Origin: CAWCBG01 sp963793845
GTDB lineage: Bacteria > Acidobacteriota > Terriglobia > Terriglobales > Acidobacteriaceae
NCBI GenBank assembly: GCA_963793845.1
Contig: CAWCBG010000014.1
Span: forward strand, 1,116,001-1,180,000
DNA: 64,000 bases
Direction of reading: 5' to 3'
Shown here: piece by piece, positions 1 to 7,122 of the stretch
Numbering within the stretch: the first letter of the stretch is position 1
How the letters are laid out: every line of letters begins with the position of its first letter
Notes under the pieces: model-generated
The model's database searches: none
The model's input: the letters and a program-made list of their open reading frames with translations, nothing else
What the model was told of the DNA's origin: nothing
Made by a program: the position numbers and the translations under genes

Positions 1-501
1 CAGATGGAAACCGACCTGAAGTACATCAAGATCGGCAAGGACGAAGGCGCGAAGATGCTGTGCGGCGGCCATCGTCTGGAAGGGGAAGCTTACAACCACG
101 GATGGTTCGTTGCACCGACGGTCTTCGCCGACGTCGATCCCAAAATGCGCATCGCGCAGGAAGAAATTTTCGGACCGGTCGTCTCGATCATCGCCTGTGA
201 CGGTCTGGAGAACGCTATCGAGATTGCCAACGACATCGAGTACGGGCTCTCGTCCTCCATTTACACCAAGGACGTGAACAAGGCGTTTACCGCCATGCGC
301 GATCTGTATGCCGGCATCACCTACATCAACGCTCCCACCATTGGCGCTGAAGTGCATCTGCCCTTCGGCGGCGTGAAGGCCACAGGCAACGGCCACCGCG
401 AAGGCGGAATCGGCGCCATCGACTTCTACACCGAGTGGAAGTCGGTCTACATCGATTATTCGGACACGCTGCAGCGCGCCCAGATCGACAATCGGGAGTA
501 G
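1..501 (+). CDS. Aldehyde dehydrogenase family protein, C-terminal part (5' end outside window)
   Basis: The visible ~165 residues are the C-terminal third of an NAD(P)-dependent aldehyde dehydrogenase, which oxidises an aldehyde to a carboxylate. Family landmarks are EEIFGPVVSII, the PFGGVKATGNGHREGG stretch and the final ...YTEWKSVYIDY tail. The catalytic cysteine and the nucleotide-binding core lie upstream and cannot be seen, so the substrate is unknown. The PFGG-K-x-S/T-G motif and the ending resemble semialdehyde dehydrogenases, but this is weak evidence for substrate. The reading frame is open from the first base of the window, so the true start is outside it. Confidence 0.9.
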   Translation, partial: QMETDLKYIKIGKDEGAKMLCGGHRLEGEAYNHGWFVAPTVFADVDPKMRIAQEEIFGPVVSIIACDGLENAIEIANDIEYGLSSSIYTKDVNKAFTAMRDLYAGITYINAPTIGAEVHLPFGGVKATGNGHREGGIGAIDFYTEWKSVYIDYSDTLQRAQIDNRE

Positions 502-634
502 GCGACGCGAATGCCGGTCTCATTCGCTGTGAAGCGGTATTGGTCCCGACTGAAACATCGGCAAGTCCTCCGACTCGCTGGATCGTTGGCCTTGAGACAG
601 AATCAGTCCCGCTGTGCGGGACGACTGAGCTTAG

Positions 635-659
635 CCCAGCGCTTCAGCGCTGGGTAGAC
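635..659. repeat. Hairpin of the CT-GA-AG repeat family, followed by TAGAC
   Basis: CCCAGCGCT (635-643) pairs perfectly with AGCGCTGGG (646-654) across a two-base loop, followed by TAGAC. It resembles hairpins at 31938, 43852, 43889, 43927 and 55583, which share a central CT/GA/AG core, carry different arms and usually have a trailing CACTACCC. Confidence 0.55.
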
Positions 660-714
660 AGCTCTATTGTGAGTGCAGTCCCGGCACGCGATAGGAATCC
701 GAGCGGCAATAGGG

Positions 715-764
715 GTCCTTCGACTCCGGTTCGCGAAGACGCGAACCTACGCTCAGGATGACAG
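715..764. repeat. Dispersed-type intergenic repeat with internal hairpin
   Basis: GTCCTTCGACTCC is followed by a perfect hairpin, GGTTCGCG (728-735) AAGA CGCGAACC (740-747), and then CTCAGGATGACA. The outer words match a repeat seen between genes in many environmental bacteria. No function can be read from the sequence. Confidence 0.5.
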
Positions 765-799
765 AGCGAGATTTTCTGGAAGAGATTCGCGTCGGCGCG

Positions 800-1900
800 T
801 TAGCCGTCCTTGCTGCTCTCGGCCTGGCTCTTTTGTTTCGGTTTCACCGCTGAACGCAGGGACATGAACTTGTTCAGAGTGTCGAACCAGAACGGCGCGC
901 CCAGCGACAGAGCCAGCACTGTGATCAGCCAGCCCGCCGCGCTCTCGGCCCAGAACAGAGTGCCGCCGCTCGGCCATGCGCGCCAGCCGAAGGCGAAAGG
1001 CAATTGCTGTCCGACGTTGATCAGCGTTTCGGCCTGCGACTGCAAGTCGCCTGGCGAATTCGGCGAATTGCTGCTGACGTACTTCTCTGCGAGGTCGGCT
1101 GTCGCTTTTGCCACGGTTGGATTCGTCCACAAACCCTGCGCCAGCTTAATAGTGTCGACATTCAATGCGAGCGTGATCACCAGCGCGATGCCCAGCAGAA
1201 TCCTCTGCGTGCGCTTCTTGTACCATCCCGCGGCACGATCCATCGAATCGTTGAACCAGCTCTCCACTTTCTGCTGGAACTCGGCCACATCTTTCTGGGT
1301 GTCGGCGACCAGGCTGAGCAGCGCCTGCTTGGTCGGACTCGGCGGAAGATTGGCGATGGCCTCGCGAATGTCGCCCAGCACTCGCGCGCGCGTAGGATCG
1401 GGCGGCGAAACGATGTCGATCAATGCCGTCGAAAAGACATTGGCCGGAATATACGCCGGCAGATTGACACGCGCCTTCTTTACCAGCGCCAGCACCGAGG
1501 GAAAGCGCAGGTTCTCCACGAGCAAGTCTCCCACCACGCCTCGCGCCGTCTGCTCGAGCGCCGCTAATTGCGCGGGAAGACCGGCCGGACTGGAAGTTAG
1601 CGGCGTTGTTGGTCCGGGCTTGCCCGAACTAGACGCGCCCAGCGGGTTGGCATCGTCCACCTCACTCGGATCCAGGTACAGTCCGCGGATCAAGCCATGT
1701 GCATAGAGAGCGTCAACGAGAGGCCGTCCACTGGCCGCTGTACTTTTCGAGAACAGGCTGTTGATGCCGCGCACCAGGTTCTTGGCGCGCAAGGAAAAGA
1801 TAGCGGCGATGCCTTCGTTCACGACGGAACAGATGAGGCTGAGAAACAGGTAGACGAAGGCTATTCCGATAGCGACATCAAGAATCGCAGGGCTCGGCAT
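800..1900 (-). CDS. Membrane protein of unknown function
   Basis: A 366-residue protein I do not recognise by name. It starts with a hydrophobic segment (about residues 7-33), followed by a long soluble region (about 40-230) containing a conserved-looking stretch on initiation of lipid-facing helices. Two further hydrophobic segments lie near the C-terminus (ILLGIALVITLALNV and GWLITVLALSLGAPFWF), ahead of a Lys-rich tail. This suggests an inner-membrane protein with a cytoplasmic or periplasmic middle domain. It is transcribed toward the aldehyde dehydrogenase gene and stands alone. The ATG at 1898-1900 gives the hydrophobic N-terminus directly, so the start is reasonable. A signalling or transport function cannot be assigned. 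Confidence 0.75.
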   Translation of the reverse strand: MPSPAILDVAIGIAFVYLFLSLICSVVNEGIAAIFSLRAKNLVRGINSLFSKSTAASGRPLVDALYAHGLIRGLYLDPSEVDDANPLGASSSGKPGPTTPLTSSPAGLPAQLAALEQTARGVVGDLLVENLRFPSVLALVKKARVNLPAYIPANVFSTALIDIVSPPDPTRARVLGDIREAIANLPPSPTKQALLSLVADTQKDVAEFQQKVESWFNDSMDRAAGWYKKRTQRILLGIALVITLALNVDTIKLAQGLWTNPTVAKATADLAEKYVSSNSPNSPGDLQSQAETLINVGQQLPFAFGWRAWPSGGTLFWAESAAGWLITVLALSLGAPFWFDTLNKFMSLRSAVKPKQKSQAESSKDG

Positions 1901-2082
1901 GCGGTGTTCCTCTCATTCGAACAAGACTGGCCGCCGGCAGCAAGCGAACGCTGCGCCGGTGGCCGCCACCCTCGCGCGACGAGCCTCGTTCTTGCTGGTA
2001 GGCGATTGGGCGGCGAGTATATTCGCTGACGGCGTGGAACTCAACAGCGAAGTTGCGCCCGGTTGCGAGGTACAGTAAGTGC

Positions 2083-2535
2083 ATGAAACCCAGCGGAAAA
2101 CGGAAGAGTTTCCTGCAAAAGCACTCGCTGAGCCTCACCGCTCTCAGCGTTGTGATGGTATTGATTGCACTCTACATCAGGTCGAATCCTTCGACGCATT
2201 GGGGATCGTTCTTCGGCAACGCGATTGCCGACTGGACTGGTGTGTGCGTGACCATCATCGCCACGAAGCGCCTTTACGAGCGGGGCTCAAGCGAGAGTAA
2301 GCAGCCCAAAGGCAAGCTGCCTTCGGCAATCGAGGAGTTTATCCGCGAACACTCGCTGACGCTGTTCCTGCTGGTGACCGGAACCGCATGGGTGCTGCTC
2401 TTTCGCCATATGAGCCCCAGTAGCCGCTGGGGGCAGGTGGTCGGCAACATCGTCTCCGAGTGGACCCAGATTCTTGGACTCGTGCTCTTGACCAAACGTC
2501 TCTTCGAGGTCGGGTCGAAGGAAAATTCAGGCTAA
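2083..2535 (+). CDS. Small membrane protein built from two tandem copies of one domain
   Basis: A 150-residue protein with two repeats of about 60 residues. The first contains KHSLSLTAL, then a transmembrane helix, then THWGSFFGNAIADWTG and TKRLYERGSSE. The second contains EHSLTLFLL, a helix, SRWGQVVGNIVSEWTQ and TKRLFEVGSKE. Each copy carries two hydrophobic segments, so four membrane helices are likely. The ATG at 2083 is preferred over an upstream TTG at 2053, because the extra ten residues are not part of the repeat. Two-domain or single-domain relatives may exist; the function is unknown. It is monocistronic and faces the next gene. Confidence 0.75.
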   Translation: MKPSGKRKSFLQKHSLSLTALSVVMVLIALYIRSNPSTHWGSFFGNAIADWTGVCVTIIATKRLYERGSSESKQPKGKLPSAIEEFIREHSLTLFLLVTGTAWVLLFRHMSPSSRWGQVVGNIVSEWTQILGLVLLTKRLFEVGSKENSG

Positions 2536-2549
2536 GAAAGGATTACAGC

Positions 2550-3218
2550 TTAGAAGATGCCTTGCTTCTGCAATTCCTGCACCACTACCTTGACCACGCT
2601 CTCGATGGCTTTCGGAGCAGATCTCGGATTGAAGGTGTCGCTGATGCCACTCCAGACGAGCTCCCCCTCCGCCGTGCTGGTGGCGTAGACGTTGGTCTCG
2701 ATCCGCACCGTAGTGTCTTCGCGCAGGTAGTCGGGAGAGTAAACCTGCGGGTAGATGTTTCCGTAATAGCCGTAGAACGAGCGGTAGTACGGATAAGGAA
2801 GCATATAGCTGTGGCCAGGAATATAAGTGAGATTCTTATCGATGTGCATGAGGCGGGAGACGATCACGGCGTCGATCTTGTTTTCGCTAATCTGCGCCTT
2901 CAGGTACCGGAGATCGAGATTGGAGGAGTCGGGTCTCAGCAGCAGCGAGTGTCCGGGAATGGCTTCGAGAGTGGGGCTGGTCAGCTTGGTCGCGAGCGCA
3001 TCTTCGAAGTCGGAGCGGATGCCAGGATCGTTACTCATGCCAATGATCAGCACTTTGTGAAACGCCGGCCCCGAGTAGCTGGGATTCTTGAAGCTGGCCA
3101 CCAGTTTCGTGGACTTGCCTTCAGCGATCGTAGAAACTGCCAGCAGAAGAACCAGTACTGCAGTCCATCGTCTCAAGTCAGATCTCCCCGGTTGAATGTG
3201 GGATGTGTTGGATGTCAT
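2550..3218 (-). CDS. Secreted protein of unknown function (possible envelope protein)
   Basis: A protein of about 222 residues with an N-terminal signal peptide (RRWTAVLVLLLAVSTIAEG). The mature part has alternating hydrophobic strands (KVLIIGMSNDPG, KIDAVIVSRLM), a Tyr/Pro-rich stretch (MLPYPYYRSFYGYYGN) and an ending with WSGISDTFNP and VVKVVVQELQKQG. The layout resembles DUF4136-type or GNA1162-like envelope proteins, but I cannot assign it. The ATG at 3216-3218 is chosen over the upstream start at 3263, because the additional 15 residues would precede the signal peptide without adding features. It converges with the tandem-repeat membrane protein gene. Confidence 0.7.
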   Translation of the reverse strand: MTSNTSHIQPGRSDLRRWTAVLVLLLAVSTIAEGKSTKLVASFKNPSYSGPAFHKVLIIGMSNDPGIRSDFEDALATKLTSPTLEAIPGHSLLLRPDSSNLDLRYLKAQISENKIDAVIVSRLMHIDKNLTYIPGHSYMLPYPYYRSFYGYYGNIYPQVYSPDYLREDTTVRIETNVYATSTAEGELVWSGISDTFNPRSAPKAIESVVKVVVQELQKQGIF

Positions 3219-3456
3219 CCTACACCGTGCCGCCTGAAGCGGCTTGTCGTGCCTCGAAAACAATACCGGCCTAAGGTGCCAGACACCTTAGGCTTCGAGA
3301 TCATTGCAGCACAGGCACTCTCCTCGTGATCCCGTGCACTTATATAACGTGCCGAAGAATTGAGCTGCAGCGCCACAATTGTGGAGGCATCTTCGCGCTG
3401 TGCCTCTGCCATCGGAACGTAAGTACTCGCACGTAAATCCCAAGGAGAAACAACGA

Positions 3457-3666
3457 ATGGCAGACTTCGAAGATCGCAAACAGAATCAGGATACCTCGCA
3501 CCAGGATTGGAACAGGAACAAGCAAGACCAGAATAAGCAGGACCAGAACAAGCAGACTCAAGGCATTCCAAACCAGAACCAGCAGCAGAAGAACCCGCAG
3601 TCGGACCGGGACCGCATGGGCCAGGGGCAAAAAGACATGGGCCAGAAAGATAAGAAGTCAGCCTAG
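3457..3666 (+). CDS. Short Gln/Asn/Lys/Asp-rich, probably disordered protein
   Basis: A 69-residue hydrophilic protein beginning MADFEDRKQNQD. It has in-frame repeats of NKQDQ (three near copies at about residues 20-35) and a C-terminal half rich in Q, N, K, D and G. It has no cysteine, hardly any hydrophobic residue and no predicted fold. The ATG at 3457 is set by a good Shine-Dalgarno (AAGGAGA, 3441-3447). A strong intrinsic terminator follows the stop, which supports a real, independently transcribed gene. Composition resembles desiccation- or stress-related disordered proteins, but that is only an analogy. Confidence 0.7.
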   Translation: MADFEDRKQNQDTSHQDWNRNKQDQNKQDQNKQTQGIPNQNQQQKNPQSDRDRMGQGQKDMGQKDKKSA

Positions 3667-3694
3667 CCTCACCGCAATAGCGAGTCTGACTGCG

Positions 3695-3723
3695 AAGCCG
3701 GAGCATCTCAGCTCCGGCTTTTT
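3695..3723 (+). terminator. Rho-independent terminator
   Basis: GCCGGAGC (3697-3704), loop ATCTCA, GCTCCGGC (3711-3718), then five T. It ends the short Gln/Asn-rich gene, 28 bases after its stop codon. Confidence 0.9.
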
Positions 3724-3775
3724 CACACTTACAGCATATGTGCCGTAAGATTGAAATCAGAAGTCCCTAACGCAG

Positions 3776-4009
3776 ATGGATGAATTGCACCCTGACGCTC
3801 CACAAACGCTGCCGCCCAAGCGTGGCCTGCTGCTCCGCCTGCTCTACCGCGTCTACACCAACTACCTTGGTGTGACGCCGCCAACGCGCCAGCAGGAGCC
3901 AATCGTAGCAACTGTCCTGATCTGTGCTGTCATTGCATTCATGATCGGCAGCGTTCTTCTGGTGCGCTTCTTATGGCAGAGCATGGCCGCCGCCGGCGGC
4001 GCGAGGTAG
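3776..4009 (+). CDS. Small single-pass membrane protein
   Basis: A 77-residue protein: a Pro-rich N-terminus, a basic segment (RGLLLRLLYRVYTNYLG), then a strongly hydrophobic helix (VATVLICAVIAFMIGSVLLV, about residues 43-62) and a short Ala/Gly-rich tail. It probably sits in the inner membrane with its basic part in the cytoplasm. I do not recognise a family. It lies just upstream of proBA in the same direction, but the gap of ~140 bp does not force an operon. Confidence 0.6.
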   Translation: MDELHPDAPQTLPPKRGLLLRLLYRVYTNYLGVTPPTRQQEPIVATVLICAVIAFMIGSVLLVRFLWQSMAAAGGAR

Positions 4010-4152
4010 CCTTGCCATCCTCTTCTCCCCGCCATAGAAGATGTTGACCGTTCCCGATAGGATAGAGAGCGGAACGCGTCACAGCAGACTTCAGAACTGT
4101 GCCTAGAGACAAAGCAAAGCCGACAGACTCAACCGCCGTTGGGCGAACCCCG

Positions 4153-4995
4153 ATGCAAGACGAAGCAGCGCTTCGCCGTCGCGTTGCTAATGCCCGCCGC
4201 ATCGTCATCAAGCTGGGGACGACCGTGATCATGCGTGATGACGGCCGGCTGGCCCTGGGCCGCCTCTCCGGCATCGTCGAGTCGGTGGCCGGCCTGCGCA
4301 TCGCCGGCCGCGAAGTCCTGCTGGTGTCCTCGGGAGCCGTCGGCCTTGGCATGGAACGAATCGGCATCGCCAAGCGCCCCGAGCAGTTGTCGGAGATACA
4401 GGCCTGCGCGGCCATCGGTCAGAGCCGCCTGATGGCGATCTACGACGATGCCTTCGAGAAGCTGGGATGCCGCATCGCACAAGTGTTGCTGACCGAGGAT
4501 GACTTCCGCGACCCTGTGCGCTATCAGAATTTGCACCGCACGCTCTCGTCGCTGCTGCAGTTGGGTGTGATTCCGGTGATCAACGAAAACGACACGGTGT
4601 CCACGGTAGAGTTGGACAGGCCCGCCAATTCGGCCGAGCGGGAGCGCGTCTTTGGCGACAACGATAAGCTCTCAGCCCTGGTGATGACCCACGTCGACGC
4701 CGATCTGCTGCTGCTGCTGTCTGACGTTGACGGCCTCTACAATGGCGATCCCACTTCAGCCGGAACACAACTCATTTCCGTAGTGCCGGAAGTTACGCAA
4801 CGAGTGCTGAGCTTCGCCAAAGGCAAAAATGGCCGCGGTCGCGGCGGCATGTTCACCAAGCTGGAGGCGGCACAGATCGCAACTGAGGCCGGTGGCCTGG
4901 CGGTGATTGCCAATGGACGAACTCCTCAGGTTGTGGAGCGCGTCTGCGCAGGCGAAGCCCTCGGAACGCTGTTCCTGCCGGAGAGTGAGGAATGA
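4153..4995 (+). CDS. proB: Glutamate 5-kinase (proline biosynthesis)
   Basis: This enzyme phosphorylates L-glutamate to gamma-glutamyl phosphate, the first step of proline synthesis, in the cytosol. Amino acid kinase landmarks are RRIVIKLGTTV, LLVSSGAVGLGMERIG, the NENDTVST motif, FGDNDKLSALV, LLLLSDVDGLY and GRGGMFTKLEAA. At about 280 residues it ends right after the kinase domain, so it lacks the C-terminal PUA domain found in the E. coli enzyme. A GTG at 4099 in frame would add 18 residues; the ATG at 4153 is preferred. It overlaps proA by four bases (ATGA), so the two are translationally coupled. Confidence 0.93.
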   Translation: MQDEAALRRRVANARRIVIKLGTTVIMRDDGRLALGRLSGIVESVAGLRIAGREVLLVSSGAVGLGMERIGIAKRPEQLSEIQACAAIGQSRLMAIYDDAFEKLGCRIAQVLLTEDDFRDPVRYQNLHRTLSSLLQLGVIPVINENDTVSTVELDRPANSAERERVFGDNDKLSALVMTHVDADLLLLLSDVDGLYNGDPTSAGTQLISVVPEVTQRVLSFAKGKNGRGRGGMFTKLEAAQIATEAGGLAVIANGRTPQVVERVCAGEALGTLFLPESEE

Positions 4996-6305
4996 CCGGC
5001 ACCGTTCGCGAGATTGCCGAGTGCAGCAAGCGAGCCTCGAGATCGCTGGCGAGAGTTCCCGCCGAGCGCCGGAATGCGACCCTCCGCGCTGTCGCGGGCC
5101 TGATCGAGTCCAACGCAGAACGTATTCTGCGAGCCAACCGCGAGGACGTCGCCGAGGCCGAAGAGCTGCTGCGAGCGGGCGAGCTCTCGTCGGCAAACCT
5201 AGATCGGTTACGCCTGGACCAGCACAAAATCTCCGACATGGCGAGGTCGGTGCGAAGCGTTGCCGATCTACCTGATCCACTGGGCCGTGTGCTGGAGCGC
5301 ACCGAACTCGACGATGATCTCATTCTCGAGAAGATAACGTGTCCTCTAGGTGTACTGGCTGTTATTTTCGAGGCCCGGCCTGATGCCGTGACCCAGATCA
5401 GCGCACTGGCGTTGAAATCCGGGAATGCAGTGATCCTCAAGGCTGGAAAAGAAGTAGAGCGGACAGCGTCGGTTTTGGTCGATATCATCCGTTCAGGGTT
5501 GCGCGCTCATGACATCTCGGATGACGCTGTTGGTCTGGTCACCGGAAGGGAAGCGGTGCAGGCGTTGCTCGGCATGTCTGACCTCGTCGATCTGGTGATT
5601 CCTCGCGGCTCGAAGCAGCTTGTGGAGTATGTGCAGTCGGCGACCCGCATCCCGGTGCTCGGCCATGCCGAGGGCATCTGCCACATCTACGTCGATGCCG
5701 CCGCCGACTTCGACATGGCACTGGCCATCCTCGACGACGCCAAGACCAGCTATCCGGCCGCCTGCAACGCGGCGGAGACCGCGCTGGTGCATGAGGCCAT
5801 CGCTGCTGAATTTCTGCCGCGGCTGGCGGAGCGCATGAAGTCGCGTGGAGTTCGTCTGCGAGGATGCGAGAAGACCAGGCAGATCCTGGATAGCGCATCG
5901 ATTGAGCCCGTACCTGCTAACGAATGGCACACGGAGTACGGAGACCTCATCCTCGCCGTCCGGGTTGTGCGCGATCTGGACGAAGCAGTCGACCACATTC
6001 ATTTGCACGGTTCGGGCCACACCGAGACCATCGTGACCAATGACGCCACCCAGGCGGGACGCTTCCTGTTGGAAGTCGATGCGGCCGGCGTTTATCACAA
6101 CGCCTCCACAAGATTCGCTGATGGCTATCGCTACGGATTCGGAGCGGAAGTGGGAATCAGCACCAGCAAGCTGCATGCCCGCGGTCCGGTCGGGCTTGAG
6201 GGTCTGACCACCTACAAGTACATTCTGCGTGGACACGGGCACGTCGTGACGGACTACCAGGGGGAAAATGCCCGTCCCTTCAAGCATACGAAGCAGCCGG
6301 TATAA
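4992..6305 (+). CDS. proA: Glutamate-5-semialdehyde dehydrogenase (gamma-glutamyl phosphate reductase)
   Basis: It reduces gamma-glutamyl phosphate to glutamate-5-semialdehyde with NADPH, the second step of proline synthesis. The 437-residue length is normal for the family. Visible landmarks are PLGVLAVIFEARPDAV, LKSGNAVILKAGKE, VIPRGSKQLV, the catalytic-cysteine region SYPAACNAAET, and the C-terminal GFGAEVGISTSKLHARGPVGL. Its start codon overlaps the proB stop. The ProB-ProA pair usually passes the labile intermediate within a complex, which fits the coupled arrangement. proC is not in the window. Confidence 0.95.
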   Translation: MTGTVREIAECSKRASRSLARVPAERRNATLRAVAGLIESNAERILRANREDVAEAEELLRAGELSSANLDRLRLDQHKISDMARSVRSVADLPDPLGRVLERTELDDDLILEKITCPLGVLAVIFEARPDAVTQISALALKSGNAVILKAGKEVERTASVLVDIIRSGLRAHDISDDAVGLVTGREAVQALLGMSDLVDLVIPRGSKQLVEYVQSATRIPVLGHAEGICHIYVDAAADFDMALAILDDAKTSYPAACNAAETALVHEAIAAEFLPRLAERMKSRGVRLRGCEKTRQILDSASIEPVPANEWHTEYGDLILAVRVVRDLDEAVDHIHLHGSGHTETIVTNDATQAGRFLLEVDAAGVYHNASTRFADGYRYGFGAEVGISTSKLHARGPVGLEGLTTYKYILRGHGHVVTDYQGENARPFKHTKQPV

Positions 6306-6426
6306 CCACTGCTGTGGCGTCGACGATCACACCTCCCTGTGAGTCAACTCACCGAATCGCTGTAGCACAAAGCCAATAATGAATAGTTAGTAATCGTCCG
6401 TCGTTCGGCGAACGAGGGAGACCACC

Positions 6427-6861
6427 ATGCTGAAGCCCTTCGCACTTTGCCTGATGTTATTGCTTTGCCTGTTGACTCTGGCGGCGCAGGAGAACCCCAC
6501 TCCTCCCCAAACTGCGGCTCCGGCCGCTCCGGCCATACCCGCTGAAGCGGTACGGCAGCCAAATCCGGTCAAGCCTACGCCGGAGTCCATCGCCCAAGGC
6601 AAAAAATACTATACCTACGATTGCGCGATGTGCCACGGCGAGAACGGTGACGGCAAGGGCGACGTGGCCATTTCCGAAAAGCTCACGTTGCCTGACTTCA
6701 GCGATCCCGCGAGCTTGAAAGATCAGACCGACGGGGCACTCTTCTACATTCTGAAGAACGGCCACGGCCGGATGCCGTCGGAACCAGTCCGGGTGAATCA
6801 GAACGAACTTTGGAACCTGGTCAACTACGTGCGCTCGCTCGCCAACAAAAAGGGTCAATAA
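6427..6861 (+). CDS. Exported class I cytochrome c
   Basis: A 144-residue c-type cytochrome. A signal peptide (FALCLMLLLCLLTLAAQ) is followed by a Pro/Ala-rich linker (about residues 22-55), then a single haem site, CAMCH, in YDCAMCHGENGDGKGD. The probable distal ligand is Met in NGHGRMPSE, and the domain ends with the family's LWNLVNYVRSL helix. It would act as a periplasmic electron carrier. No oxidase or dehydrogenase partner sits next to it, so its redox partner is unknown. It appears monocistronic between proA and adhE. Confidence 0.9.
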   Translation: MLKPFALCLMLLLCLLTLAAQENPTPPQTAAPAAPAIPAEAVRQPNPVKPTPESIAQGKKYYTYDCAMCHGENGDGKGDVAISEKLTLPDFSDPASLKDQTDGALFYILKNGHGRMPSEPVRVNQNELWNLVNYVRSLANKKGQ

Positions 6862-6974
6862 GGCTCCCGGGTGCGTTTCGCCCGGTACAGAGTGGAACTG
6901 CCTATCGGGAAGTCTGAAGCTTTGTACGCAACCTGGCCTCGTCTAATCGACCTTGGACGGGCCTCACATCCCGG

Positions 6975-6990
6975 AGTGACAGCGCTCACT
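6975..6990. promoter_or_regulatory. Candidate CRP/FNR-family operator upstream of adhE
   Basis: AGTGACAGCGCTCACT has the GTGA-N6-TCAC core of CRP-type sites, and the symmetry extends to GTGACAG...CTGTCAC (6976-6995). It lies about 130 bp before the adhE start. A second palindrome, CCCAA-TATT-TTGGG, is at 7031-7044. Binding is inferred, not shown. Confidence 0.4.
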
Positions 6991-7122
6991 GTCACATGGG
7001 TCAGCACTACAGATACTGGAGGGCGGTGTTCCCAATATTTTGGGGACGCAACCGGCGTTGACGCACAAGCGGTGCGTGTCGAGAGTTTCGTCATAATGCG
7101 AGCCGGTAAAAAGGATAGAGGT

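Larger units (their letters stand above)
505..799. other. Intergenic region with hairpin repeats
   Basis: About 295 bases between the aldehyde dehydrogenase and a convergent membrane protein gene. No credible gene is seen. It holds two palindromes (listed separately) and the motif CTCAGGATGACA, which I know as part of a widely dispersed bacterial intergenic repeat. One of the hairpins may serve as a terminator for either convergent gene, but neither is followed by a T run. Confidence 0.5.

Noticed and set aside
810..1706. 298-codon plus-strand frame antisense to the membrane protein gene
   Set aside because: It has no start context, motif or membrane pattern. The opposite strand encodes a coherent membrane protein.
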